Assembly (NCBI RefSeq): GCF_031846525.1 | Contig: NZ_JAVRHM010000004.1 | Coordinates: 1 to 64,000 of the forward strand | Reading direction: 5' to 3' | DNA from: Autumnicola patrickiae | GTDB taxonomy: Bacteria; Bacteroidota; Bacteroidia; Flavobacteriales; Flavobacteriaceae | DNA length: 64,000 nt | Shown: positions 18,253 to 27,618 of the stretch, in pieces | How positions within the stretch are numbered: position 1 is the first letter of the stretch | Layout: the number at the start of each line of letters is the position of its first letter | The notes under the pieces: model-generated | The model's database searches: none | What the model was told of the DNA's origin: nothing | What the model saw: the letters and a program-made list of their open reading frames with translations, nothing else | Made by a program: the position numbers and the translations under genes

Positions 18253-19572
18253 TTAAAGCGGTACTTTTGATGCAGCTTTTTTACCTTTACTAGAGTGAGG
18301 CAACATCTCTTTAACTTTATATTTTTTAGTATTCTCCAAGCCTAGTAATGTAAAGATCGCAGCTAAGAGAAGAGAACCCGACATCAACAAATAGGAGGCG
18401 TCAAAACTCTGGGTCACAGCATTTAAATGACCCACCAGGTATGCTCCTGCAAATGATCCTAATGCCCCAAAACTATTGATAAGTGCTACCGCTCCTGCAC
18501 TTACGTTTTTGGGAAATATTTCTGTTAATGATGTAAAAAATGGTGCATAGGGAGTATAAATTGCTGCACCAGCGATTACCAGTAGCCCAAATGATAACCA
18601 AAAATTACTTGTCCCTATTAGATAAGAAGCGCCAAAAGCAATGGCTGCTACAAGAAGAAATGGCCAAATGAATGCCTTCCTATTTAAAGTTCTATCAGAA
18701 AAATATGAGGCTATGAACATAGAAATAATGGCAATAATATATGGTACTGTTGAAAGCCAACCAGTTCTTACAATACTACCATCAGGAGCTGAATTGATAA
18801 TCGTAGGTAACCACATTATAAAACCATAAGCCCCTAGACTCCATAGCCCATATTGGAGACACAATAAAATACATGCCCTGGATTTAAATGCTGCTGCGTA
18901 ATTCTTTACCGGTTTTATATTCTTTTGCTCTTGATTAAGCTGGGTTTCAAACTCTTCCTTTTCAATTTCAGACATCCATTTTGCATTATCTGGCTTATCA
19001 TCAACCAAAAACCACCAACAAAATGCCCAAGTTACAGCAGGAGCTCCTTCAATAATAAACATCCCACGCCAGCCAACAGAGTCTATTAAATAACCAGACA
19101 ATACAGACATCCAAATGAGAGTTATAGGGTTGCCCAAGATTAAAAATGTGTTAGCCTTCGATCGCTCAGGGCTTGTAAACCACCTACTCAACAAAATAAT
19201 AAGAGCAGGCCATACAGCAGCCTCGACAACCCCTAGTAAAAAGCGTATTACGTATAAAACATTAAGATCACTTACCATTCCAGTGGCAGAAGCTAATGTC
19301 CCCCATAAAATACAGGACCAGAAAATAAGCTTTTTAATACTCTTATCTGCAGCGTAAATTGCACCTGGTATCTGAAAGAAGAAATATCCCAGGAAAAAAA
19401 GCGCACCCATTAAGGATAATGCTGAAGGGGAAATATTGAGATCCTCAGCCATTCCGCCGGCAGCTGCGAATCCGAAATTAGCCCGATCTACATAAGCTAG
19501 ACTAAAAGTTATAAAAACAATAGGTGTAATCCGATACCAACGTTTTTTTGAAAGTTTTTTATTAACTATCAT
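18253..19572 (-). CDS. MFS transporter, anion:cation symporter type (sugar-acid or organic-acid uptake)
   Basis: A 439-residue inner-membrane permease with about twelve hydrophobic helices. The early segment AYVDRANFGFAAAGGMAEDL and GYFFFQIPGA are characteristic of the ACS family (hexuronate, galactarate, tartrate and phthalate transporters). It is the first gene of the catabolic operon after the SusCD-PKD block, and probably imports the acid that the downstream enzymes degrade. The 240 bases before it (19573-19812) have no clear -7/-33 box or ECF motif, so it may also be reached by transcription from the susCD unit. Confidence 0.82.
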   Translation of the reverse strand: MIVNKKLSKKRWYRITPIVFITFSLAYVDRANFGFAAAGGMAEDLNISPSALSLMGALFFLGYFFFQIPGAIYAADKSIKKLIFWSCILWGTLASATGMVSDLNVLYVIRFLLGVVEAAVWPALIILLSRWFTSPERSKANTFLILGNPITLIWMSVLSGYLIDSVGWRGMFIIEGAPAVTWAFCWWFLVDDKPDNAKWMSEIEKEEFETQLNQEQKNIKPVKNYAAAFKSRACILLCLQYGLWSLGAYGFIMWLPTIINSAPDGSIVRTGWLSTVPYIIAIISMFIASYFSDRTLNRKAFIWPFLLVAAIAFGASYLIGTSNFWLSFGLLVIAGAAIYTPYAPFFTSLTEIFPKNVSAGAVALINSFGALGSFAGAYLVGHLNAVTQSFDASYLLMSGSLLLAAIFTLLGLENTKKYKVKEMLPHSSKGKKAASKVPL

Positions 19573-19812
19573 GAGAAAAATTTATTAATATCTTATTGAT
19601 GGATAGGCAGAATTATTTAATCTATCCGATTTAAAAACTTTAAATGGGTTAATTATGGAAGAAGATAATATTTTGTTTTTGCTATCTTAGCTTTTATTCT
19701 CCTCCCACCACAACTTAAATTTAGACATAGGTTGTGTACGATATTTTATTTCATAAAGCAAACATTCGTAGAGAATTTTCGTAACAATCCTCTTTACGGA
19801 ACTAAGAATGCA

Positions 19813-20457
19813 TTATTCTAAAACCGTTAAGTAATCTCTTACAACTATAGTATCTGCTCCTCTGGGGAAGTTTCTATAAGCAATAAGGGTAACGTCCCAG
19901 GAACCAGGTTGATTATATTGAACCGAAGTAGTGTCCCCTGTTGATGTTGAAGGATCTCCGCCTTCAAAACTCCATTCAAAAAATTCTGGAGAACCAGTAG
20001 AATCTGAAGTGAAATTAATTACTTCCCCAGCTTGTACAATAACATTACCATCCTCGATTTCCGCATCTGAAGTAAAGCCAGCAGAAACCTGTTCTAAGAC
20101 AGTTATGGTTATCAACGAGTCTAAGGTAACGCTAGGATCATTAAATTGATCTTGAAGACGGATATCATATTCTCCAGGTTGCAAAAATTTAGCATGTAAG
20201 ATTCTTTCTGTAGATGTCGCATCATTATCTGAACCTATAATATCCACAACACCACCTCCAGGTAATGTCCATAGCCTCTCTTGAACACCACGGGAACCGT
20301 CTAAGATTGAAACGGAATCATTTACATTAATAGTCCTAGGAGACCAATCAATGAAAATATGGGAAAAATCGTTTAATGGTGGATCTTCTGGTTGACAAGA
20401 AAAAAGACCAACCAAGGCTACTATTAATGTATAAGCTAATATTTTATGTTTTTTCAT
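19813..20457 (-). CDS. PKD-domain surface lipoprotein following SusD
   Basis: About 214 residues from the chosen start at 20457, which gives a lipoprotein signal MKKHKILAYTLIVALVGLFSC; the frame is open to 20505. Two Ig/PKD-like beta domains follow, with patterns such as FEWSFEGGDPSTSTGDTTSV and PGSWDVTLIAYR. Its position straight after SusD is that of the SusE/SusF or surface glycan-binding proteins of polysaccharide utilisation loci. It likely sits in the outer membrane and helps bind the substrate for the SusCD transporter. No catalytic motif is seen. Confidence 0.75.
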   Translation of the reverse strand: MKKHKILAYTLIVALVGLFSCQPEDPPLNDFSHIFIDWSPRTINVNDSVSILDGSRGVQERLWTLPGGGVVDIIGSDNDATSTERILHAKFLQPGEYDIRLQDQFNDPSVTLDSLITITVLEQVSAGFTSDAEIEDGNVIVQAGEVINFTSDSTGSPEFFEWSFEGGDPSTSTGDTTSVQYNQPGSWDVTLIAYRNFPRGADTIVVRDYLTVLE

Positions 20458-20508
20458 ATTACAGTATTTTAATATTACATTAGTTTTTAGACATATTAAT
20501 GACATTCG

Positions 20509-22122
20509 TTATTCTTGAATTTCATCATTAGTAATTGTTTCTTGGTAAGGAATAGGAAGAAAATCATCCTCTGCAGAATCATAATTTCCGTAAGACTGAA
20601 CAAACTGCCTCACTATAACAGCATTAGGATCTGCTAAATCTTCAGCAGTTGCTTCTCTCAAATCATTTGGAAAAGACCTGTATGATATCTGAGAAAGTTC
20701 AGCAAGAATTTCTTCTACAATACCCCATCGCCGTATATCCTGCCAGCGAATCCCGTGACCTTCAAAAGATAATTCGAGCGGACGTTCAATATACATCAGA
20801 TGATGCATTAACTCCTCGGAGTTATATTCTTCAGGACTAAGTTCCAATAAACCTGATCTATCTCTCACCAAATTGACATATTGGATTGCTTCAGAAACAT
20901 TGCCAGAAGTTTTTAAAACAGCCTCAGCATACATTAAATAAACATCTGCCAAACGGACCACTCTTTCGTTGATACCAGAACGATTATCTACGGGTTCTTC
21001 TGTCAACCACCAATTTTGAAATTTTTTAACGTGTGCCTCTTGTTCTACACCAAAATCAAATTCTTGAGTTGATCTTTGGTAAAACATTTGTCCATCACCT
21101 TTAAAAACAATACTAGCTAAAGCTCTTTGAGAATACTGTTGGCCAGAATTTCTTGGATCCTCCGGATCCAGTACGTCCTCCTTATACTTTTGGATTAAAT
21201 TGTAAGCCGGTTCAACGTTTCTGTCCCCTCCAGCTTCTTGAGGAGCATAATCTGCAGCCCTTGTAGTTGCATTATTAGGGGTTTCTCCTGGCTTTACTAC
21301 ATCTGAAAAATTTACTTCAAAAATAGATTCAGGATTATGTTCATGTGCAATATCAAAATTCCAACTGATGTCTGGCGCAAGGTGATACAAACCACTATCA
21401 ATTACCTTCTTAAACTCAATTCTTGCTTCCTCAAACATTTCTTCATACAAGTAAACCTTCCCTAAAATGGAAGTGGCAGCTCCCCAGGTTGCACGTCCTA
21501 AATTTATCGCACTACGTGTTTCCGGTAGATTTTCCTGGGCAAATTGCAAGTCTGAAAAAATAAGAGCATACACTTCATTCCTTGGGGAAAGAGGTTGAGA
21601 GAACTCATCCATATTCTCAGGAACTGAGGTATGAATAATAATTTCTCCATCATTATAAGTTGTAGCCAGCCAGAAATAATATAAACCCCTCAAGAAGCGT
21701 GCTTCTGTCTCAATTTCGGTTTTAAAAGATTCTGGAAGATCTGCATTTTCCAAATTTTCTAATACCTGGTTAGCTCGGAAGATTCCTGTATAAAGCTCCG
21801 TCCACATATTAGTGGTAAAATCGTTTACATTTGTAGCATTATATTCATGTAAATCAATATTATCCTGTCCCCAAGGATTAGGTTTAGCAATATCAGACAA
21901 AGTATGCAATGAACTAACTGCACCTCCACCCATTACGAAATCGGATTGCAGCGAATTATAAGCTGCCATTAATCCCTTTTCAAAATCTTCTTCTGTTTCC
22001 CAAAATTCATTTATAGTAATTGTATTTGGGTTCGTCTCACTAAGAAATTCATCAGACGTCGTGCAAGAACCTAACGATAAAAACATGATTAGGGTAATTG
22101 CTACTATCTTTTCTTGTTTCAT
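20509..22122 (-). CDS. susD: SusD/RagB-family nutrient-binding outer-membrane lipoprotein
   Basis: 537 residues. A lipoprotein signal ends at SLGSC. SusD features include the N-terminal NPNTITINEFWETEEDFEKG, the TPR-like LRGLYYFWLATTYND and IRWQDIRRWG near the C-terminus. It forms the lid of the SusC channel and captures the substrate at the cell surface. The gene is 27 bases downstream of susC in the same operon. The specific ligand cannot be deduced. Confidence 0.9.
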   Translation of the reverse strand: MKQEKIVAITLIMFLSLGSCTTSDEFLSETNPNTITINEFWETEEDFEKGLMAAYNSLQSDFVMGGGAVSSLHTLSDIAKPNPWGQDNIDLHEYNATNVNDFTTNMWTELYTGIFRANQVLENLENADLPESFKTEIETEARFLRGLYYFWLATTYNDGEIIIHTSVPENMDEFSQPLSPRNEVYALIFSDLQFAQENLPETRSAINLGRATWGAATSILGKVYLYEEMFEEARIEFKKVIDSGLYHLAPDISWNFDIAHEHNPESIFEVNFSDVVKPGETPNNATTRAADYAPQEAGGDRNVEPAYNLIQKYKEDVLDPEDPRNSGQQYSQRALASIVFKGDGQMFYQRSTQEFDFGVEQEAHVKKFQNWWLTEEPVDNRSGINERVVRLADVYLMYAEAVLKTSGNVSEAIQYVNLVRDRSGLLELSPEEYNSEELMHHLMYIERPLELSFEGHGIRWQDIRRWGIVEEILAELSQISYRSFPNDLREATAEDLADPNAVIVRQFVQSYGNYDSAEDDFLPIPYQETITNDEIQE

Positions 22123-22149
22123 AATTCTAATATTTGATTTATTGTATGA

Positions 22150-25100
22150 TTAAAACTCCAACTGCAATCCCGCTCTAAACTGAGATGTTACCGGAATATT
22201 TCCACTATCTACACCTCTATTTAATAATCCATCATTACCTATCTCGGGATCGTTTCCTGTATATTTTGTAAAAGTTAATGCATTATCTACACCGATATAT
22301 ATTCTCAAATTATTGACTGCTAAATTGTTCATAATTGATTCAGAGAAATTATAGCCAACTTGTACGCTCCTTAACCTTAAATAACTACCGTCTTCAAGAA
22401 AATAATCTGACCTTGATCGTATATTCGCATGGGATGTTGAACCTCTGGGAGTAGGAATTGTCGAAGTAGGATTTGAAGGTGTCCAGGCATTAAGAACATC
22501 CTGATGCCGTTTATGAGCATAGGCATAACTTTTAATGGCATTATAAATTTTGTTGCCATAAGTCCCATACAATTGTGCATAGAAATCAAAATTTAAATAA
22601 TTTGCGTTAATCGCAAAGCCTGCAACCCAATCTGGATTACCGCTTCCCATAAAAATCCTGTCATCATCGTTTATGGTACCATCACCATTGGTGTCTACGT
22701 ATTGTAAATCACCGAGATGTGCTCCTGGAACTAAATTTTGATATTCTTGAACTTCTTCTTCAGTGGTTACTAACCCATCCGTGGGAATAAGAAAGAAAGC
22801 ACCGGCAGGATAACCTTCTCTTATTACAGAAACAGGATCAGTAGCACCTCCTCCCTGGCCGCCCCAGATTGTACTTGAAGCAAGGTTAGTTTGAGTTACT
22901 TCGTTTGAATTTTGTGAAAAAGTAGCAGTTAAAGTAAAACCAAAATCATCGCCATACTTTCTATAACTACTAGCCAGTTCATATCCTTTGTTTGTCATAT
23001 TCCCAACATTCATAATGACACTTCCGTCTCCACCAGAACCTGCCGAAAGAGGAACGGCTACAGGAAACAACATATCTGATTTATTAGTTACATAAGCATC
23101 CCCGGTAAAGGTTATAGCACCATCGAGAAATCCAAGATCAAGGCCTAAGTTTTTAGCGATACTTGTTTCCCATTTTACATCTACATTAGTAAAATCTACC
23201 TGAGTAACACCAAGTGCCAAATGTTGATCGGGTTCTCCTAAAACATAATCTACACCACCTGAAACCACAGGAGCATATAAATAGTCTGGTATAAATTGGT
23301 TTCCTGTGGTACCATAACTAGCTCTAATTTTTGCAGATGTTAAAACAGAATTTATTCCTAAATTTTCATAAAAAGATTCTTCATCAATATTCCATCCTGC
23401 AGAAAAAGAAGGAAACACTCCATATCTATAATCCTCTCCGAACCTTGATGATCCGTCACGGCGAACACTTGCACTTAATAGATAGCGTTCTGCAAAATTA
23501 TATTGGATTCTACCAATGGCTCCTGTTAAGCTAGAGACATATTCTTTTCCACTCGCTGTAGGATCTATTGCTCCTCCACTTAAGACCTGAATATCATTAC
23601 TTAAGAAATCCCGTCTCCCTGCGCTAAATGATCTCCTGGTAGTTTGTTCCCGGGAATAAGCAGCTAATGCAGAAATTTCGTGATTGCCAAATGACTTTTC
23701 ATATATAGCCATAAATTCAGAAATCCAGTGTTGCCGGAAATTTTGTCCTACTTCAAGACTGGCTATTGGAAATCCTCCAGGAGCCATTTCCCCTGTGAAT
23801 TCATCATAAAAAGTAAATCGGGGTTCGAATAATTTTGAATAAGTATTATATTGAAAACCTCCAAGATTTGTTCTAAGAGTAAAACCTTCAAACAATTCAT
23901 AATTTAAATCCATATTTATGGAATGGTTGTTTCCTTCTTCTTGATTTACCTGTTTTATTCTTCTGGCTATGTTTGCTATGGCACTCGGGTTTGATTCAGG
24001 TTCCGGAAATGACTCATCCCTGTAATCTTCAAGAGGTGTTTCAAATGGTCGCAATCTAATAGCATCAATTGGCAGATCGGGATTACTCATATTTCTCTTG
24101 TCAAAAGATAAACCCAGACCCACATTGGCACTAAATTTACCTTTTTCAAAATGAGTGTTAGCACGAGTGGAAAGCCGCTCATATCCCGAATTTAGCCAAG
24201 TTCCCTCCTGATTAAAATAAGTTGACACAATACTATATGTAAGGGTTTCTGTTCCTCCCGATAATCTTAAGCTATGATTTTGTATTGGTGCATTATCGAC
24301 CTGGAACATTTCTGTCCAGTTAGTATTATAGTATAATCCTCTTTCATGCCATCCCGGCTGAAGACTAGTCCAACCGAAATCCCCGGGAGCATTTACAGAA
24401 AGATATCTAATTCGATTAACGTACAACCAATCGGCTGTGTTATTAATTAAAGGAATGTTTCGTGCTATACGGGTAATTCCATAATAAGAGTCGAGATTTA
24501 CCCTCATCTGACCGGGGGTACCTGTCTTAGTAGTAATTAAAATAACCCCATTTGACGCTCTGGTACCATAAATTGAAGCTGATGCTGCATCTTTCAGAAC
24601 TTCAATAGATGCAATTGCATCTGGACTTATATTAGGAGGTTGCTGATATGGAACACCATCAACAACATAAAGAGGTCCGGTTCCATCTGCTGAAAGTGAT
24701 CCTAAACCCCTAATTTGAACATTAGCAACAGCACCAGGTGCACCAGAGCTTTGGGTAATATTCACTCCTGCCATTTGACCTTGTAATGCAGAAGTAAAGT
24801 CTGATGTTGCTATTTTTTCAATTGCCTCGGCTTTAACTTGAGAAACCGCCCCAGTTAGTTCTCTTACCGTTTGTGTTCCGTAACCAACAACAATCACTTC
24901 CTCCAGCGCCTGTTCATCGGCTTCCATTTGAACATTCATTGTGGTTTGTCCTCCAACAGGAATCCTGGCAGGTTGCATACCAATGTAGGTAAAAACCAAA
25001 ACTGCATCATCAGAAGTTACTTCGATAGTGAAATTTCCATCAAAATCGGTCAAGACTCCGTTATTTGTTCCTTCTTCCTGGATTGTTACACTGGGAAGAG

Positions 25101-25467
25101 GCATGCCGTCTGAATCGGTAACCGTTCCATTTATTATTTGCTGAACTTCCGTTGTTTTAATTCCAGGTTTTTCTACGGGTGGGTCTAAGGCAATAGCAAT
25201 GTTATTACCAACAACACTCAAAGTATAGGGAGTTCTTCTTGTTATTTCCTCCAATACTTTATCTAAACCTTCCTTTTCAAAACTAAATCTTCCTAGGAGT
25301 TTAGTTGAAAGATCCACCTCTTCTCCATAAGCGAATTTTAGATCAGCCTGAGACTCTACTTCTAATATTATTGCCCTCAGGGTCGGATTATATACATTAA
25401 AGGAAATTTCCTGAGGGTTAATAATAAAAGGTAAATAAAAAAACATTGTTAATAGTAGTTTGTTCAT
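22150..25467 (-). CDS. susC: SusC/RagA-family TonB-dependent receptor with STN signalling domain
   Basis: A 1105-residue outer-membrane importer. After a signal peptide come an STN (secretin/TonB short N-terminal) domain (about 25-90), a carboxypeptidase-regulatory-like domain (about 110-190), a TonB plug (about 200-310, with VVGYGTQ and VDGVPYQQ) and a C-terminal beta-barrel ending in GLQLEF. The STN domain is the hallmark of transducers that signal to a FecR anti-sigma factor, and fecR and a sigma gene lie directly upstream. Binding of the substrate should therefore both open import and switch on the locus. A terminator and a 20-bp inverted repeat separate it from fecR. Confidence 0.9.
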   Translation of the reverse strand: MNKLLLTMFFYLPFIINPQEISFNVYNPTLRAIILEVESQADLKFAYGEEVDLSTKLLGRFSFEKEGLDKVLEEITRRTPYTLSVVGNNIAIALDPPVEKPGIKTTEVQQIINGTVTDSDGMPLPSVTIQEEGTNNGVLTDFDGNFTIEVTSDDAVLVFTYIGMQPARIPVGGQTTMNVQMEADEQALEEVIVVGYGTQTVRELTGAVSQVKAEAIEKIATSDFTSALQGQMAGVNITQSSGAPGAVANVQIRGLGSLSADGTGPLYVVDGVPYQQPPNISPDAIASIEVLKDAASASIYGTRASNGVILITTKTGTPGQMRVNLDSYYGITRIARNIPLINNTADWLYVNRIRYLSVNAPGDFGWTSLQPGWHERGLYYNTNWTEMFQVDNAPIQNHSLRLSGGTETLTYSIVSTYFNQEGTWLNSGYERLSTRANTHFEKGKFSANVGLGLSFDKRNMSNPDLPIDAIRLRPFETPLEDYRDESFPEPESNPSAIANIARRIKQVNQEEGNNHSINMDLNYELFEGFTLRTNLGGFQYNTYSKLFEPRFTFYDEFTGEMAPGGFPIASLEVGQNFRQHWISEFMAIYEKSFGNHEISALAAYSREQTTRRSFSAGRRDFLSNDIQVLSGGAIDPTASGKEYVSSLTGAIGRIQYNFAERYLLSASVRRDGSSRFGEDYRYGVFPSFSAGWNIDEESFYENLGINSVLTSAKIRASYGTTGNQFIPDYLYAPVVSGGVDYVLGEPDQHLALGVTQVDFTNVDVKWETSIAKNLGLDLGFLDGAITFTGDAYVTNKSDMLFPVAVPLSAGSGGDGSVIMNVGNMTNKGYELASSYRKYGDDFGFTLTATFSQNSNEVTQTNLASSTIWGGQGGGATDPVSVIREGYPAGAFFLIPTDGLVTTEEEVQEYQNLVPGAHLGDLQYVDTNGDGTINDDDRIFMGSGNPDWVAGFAINANYLNFDFYAQLYGTYGNKIYNAIKSYAYAHKRHQDVLNAWTPSNPTSTIPTPRGSTSHANIRSRSDYFLEDGSYLRLRSVQVGYNFSESIMNNLAVNNLRIYIGVDNALTFTKYTGNDPEIGNDGLLNRGVDSGNIPVTSQFRAGLQLEF

Positions 25468-25505
25468 ATTCTATTTATTTAAATTTGAAAATGCAAAAGG
25501 GTATT

Positions 25506-25525
25506 CGACAATTGGACAATTGTCG
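25506..25525. promoter_or_regulatory. 20-bp perfect inverted repeat before susC
   Basis: CGACAATTGgaCAATTGTCG, 9-bp arms with a 2-base spacer, lies 39 bases upstream of the susC start. It overlaps where a promoter should be and shares CAATTGT with the two ECF-type promoters of the locus. It could be an operator or part of the susC promoter. Confidence 0.55.
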
Positions 25526-25552
25526 GATCATACTTTTTTTGTAATCTTTAGA

Positions 25553-25590
25553 AAAAAGGGTTTTCTATTTGACGGTGGAAGCCCTTTTTT
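25553..25590 (-). terminator. Hairpin with T-run after fecR
   Basis: AAAAAAGGG and CCCTTTTTT form a long U/A-flanked hairpin straight after the fecR stop on the minus strand. It would separate the regulator transcript from susC or reduce read-through. Confidence 0.7.
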
Positions 25591-25592
25591 GT

Positions 25593-26450
25593 TTATTTAC
25601 TGAATATTCCAATTTCTTTAGTCTCTTGATTTATTTCATAGTTTAAATTATTAATTATGGATAATAAATTTAAAATTTCTTCAAGTGAGTCAGCTTTATT
25701 AATTCTTAAGGTTACTCTCTTCTCCAAGGTGTAGGCACTTGTGATAAATTTATATCCAAACCTTTTCTCTAAAAAAGTGAATAATTTTTCTAGCTCAATA
25801 TTATTTAAATCTTTATAAGAATCTCCCGCGTCAAAGGAAAGAGTAGTATTGAATTCTTTTACTATAGCATTTTCGTTTTTATAGATAAATTTTTCCCCTT
25901 TTATAAGCGCCCAGGATTTTGCTAATCCATTAACAGAAACCAAAATTCGCCCGGAAAACAGAGTGACTTCAGTATCTTTTAATCCAGGTTTCTCAGTTAC
26001 TAAAAATGCCGTCCCAAGTGCAATGGTAGTAGTAAATTTAGTGCTCACCTTAAACTCCCTTATACTGTCAGTTATTACATCAAAAAAAGCTTCGCCTTTT
26101 AACTCTACTTCCCTGGTATTATTAAAACTGCTTTTGTAACTTATTTCGGAGCCTTTTTTTAATAACACTAAACTACCATCTGGCAACACAACCTCCTTGT
26201 CGACTTTTGCGAAATTTTCAATTGTTACTACTGGATTATAAATTTCTAAAAAGAAATAAGAAGTAAATAATAATATTAATAAAGCAGCAGCGGCACTTGC
26301 TTTAGCATAGTTCCTTCCACTTTTTTTATCAATTATAATATTTGTCTTGAAGCTGCTCCACGAATCTTCTATTTCATTTTCTGAAATAGTTGAGTAGGGC
26401 GAATTCCATGCCTCTTCAAATTCTTCTTCGTTAAATTCGTGATTTTTCAA
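25593..26450 (-). CDS. FecR-family anti-sigma factor
   Basis: 285 residues. A cytoplasmic N-terminus with YSTISENEIEDSWSSF is followed by one membrane helix near residues 48-70 (ASAAAALLILLFTSYFFLEI) and the periplasmic FecR domain (VVLPDGSLVLLKKGSEI, VELKGEAFFDV). It holds the linked ECF sigma factor inactive until the SusC transducer signals through its STN domain. The sigma gene ends 72 bases upstream, and an ECF-type promoter lies in that gap, suggesting autoregulation. The C-terminal part (DUF4974-like, ITSAYTLEKRVTLRI) is complete. Confidence 0.88.
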   Translation of the reverse strand: MKNHEFNEEEFEEAWNSPYSTISENEIEDSWSSFKTNIIIDKKSGRNYAKASAAAALLILLFTSYFFLEIYNPVVTIENFAKVDKEVVLPDGSLVLLKKGSEISYKSSFNNTREVELKGEAFFDVITDSIREFKVSTKFTTTIALGTAFLVTEKPGLKDTEVTLFSGRILVSVNGLAKSWALIKGEKFIYKNENAIVKEFNTTLSFDAGDSYKDLNNIELEKLFTFLEKRFGYKFITSAYTLEKRVTLRINKADSLEEILNLLSIINNLNYEINQETKEIGIFSK

Positions 26451-26476
26451 TTAAATAATTTTTCCTCTTATATATT

Positions 26477-26503
26477 TATAACAATTGAGAAATCAGAAGT
26501 TCC
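26477..26503 (-). promoter_or_regulatory. ECF-sigma-type promoter upstream of fecR
   Basis: On the minus strand GGAAC (26503-26499), a 16-base spacer and GTTATA (26482-26477) lie about 27 bases before the fecR start. It is nearly identical, including TCAATTGTTATA, to the site at 11843-11869 before the rraA-like gene. Confidence 0.65.
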
Positions 26504-26522
26504 TAATCTTGAAGAAATTTTT

Positions 26523-27059
26523 TTAAAATTTTTTAAATTCTTCTTTTAAAAAATTACTGGCGAGATAGATGTGGTTCGCAATCGTTTTCGTTGAAATGAA
26601 AAGATATTGAGCAATTTCCTCGTAAGTTAGATTCTCTCTTTTATGAAGTAAAAATATTTCCCTTCTTTTTTTGGGCAATTTTTCAATTCCTGTATTTAGT
26701 TTATCTAGTTCTTCTTTAAGAAATATCTCTTCATTTTCCTCAATTACTTCATATGAATTGAGATGAAAATCCTGGTTTGAAACCATCTTTTTTTCTCTTT
26801 TAAGATTGTTAAGAATTAGATTCCTACATATAACATAAAGCTGTTTATCAAATAAAACATCTTCTTTCAAATGCTCTCTTTCATCCCATACCTTTAAAAA
26901 TGTTTGTTGAACGAAGTCATCTGCCTGGAGTGTTGGGGAATAAAACTTATTGGAAAATCCATGTAACTTGGAATAATACATCCTGTACAATTTTTCGAAG
27001 GATTTTAAATCCCCCTTTTTTAAAGATTTAACCAAAAAATATGTGTCTTGATTCTTCAT
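26523..27059 (-). CDS. ECF (sigma-70 family) sigma factor, FecI-like
   Basis: 178 residues with sigma region 2 (LYRMYYSKLHGFSNKF, then ADDFVQQTFLKVWDERE) and region 4 (LPKKRREIFLLHKRENLTYEEIAQYLFISTKTIANHI). Members of this group direct transcription of SusCD-type loci in Bacteroidota, under control of the neighbouring FecR. No -7/-33 promoter of the housekeeping type is evident in the 120 bases before it. It is the most upstream gene of the minus-strand catabolic locus. Confidence 0.9.
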   Translation of the reverse strand: MKNQDTYFLVKSLKKGDLKSFEKLYRMYYSKLHGFSNKFYSPTLQADDFVQQTFLKVWDEREHLKEDVLFDKQLYVICRNLILNNLKREKKMVSNQDFHLNSYEVIEENEEIFLKEELDKLNTGIEKLPKKRREIFLLHKRENLTYEEIAQYLFISTKTIANHIYLASNFLKEEFKKF

Positions 27060-27618
27060 AATCCAAGATGTTTTTAATCTTCACTTTTCAGGTGAAGGGA
27101 TTATAAACTTAAACTAAAGTTAAGGAATATAAAAATTTGATTTAAAAATAACGATAAAATATTTTGAATTAACATTAATTTTATACTGGATCCTGCAGTG
27201 CCTCTTGCAATTCTATAATTTCCAGAAATTTTTATTGGTGTTTTGTGGATAAGGATAATCCACCAACAGGATGTCATTACAATTTTCGAAGACTACTGTA
27301 TAGTAGCGGAATTAACTTCTGCCTTTATTCAACAAAAGCATTCTATTGGTATGAAAATTTCTATTTCAAATCCCTCAGCACATTCCCTTTCATTCCGCTA
27401 TACTCCAATACAGGAAAAGCGCTTCGTCGAAAAAGTCTTGGGCACCTCCCTTCCTGTTATTCCTCTCCTCATAACTTTCAGGGAGGAGTCCGCCATGGAC
27501 AAGACTCTACTATTTCCTGAACGTCTCATTTTACAGGCATTTACAGAGCACCCTTCTTTGTACTCACCGAATTCGGCACCTTTAACAGAAATTTAAGGTT
27601 TTTACTTAAAGGTTTCCT
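27060..27618. other. Gene-poor stretch between the sigma gene and fic
   Basis: About 560 bases. Overlapping open frames exist on the plus strand (27243-27596 and 27245-27520) and a short one on the minus strand, but none resembles a known family, has a convincing ribosome site or has protein-like composition. A small hairpin (CTTCAC/GTGAAG) lies at 27081-27099. I regard the stretch as non-coding or decayed. Confidence 0.4.

Noticed and set aside
27243..27596. Plus-strand frames of 117 and 91 codons
   Set aside because: No family similarity, overlapping each other, no promoter or ribosome site; treated as chance frames.
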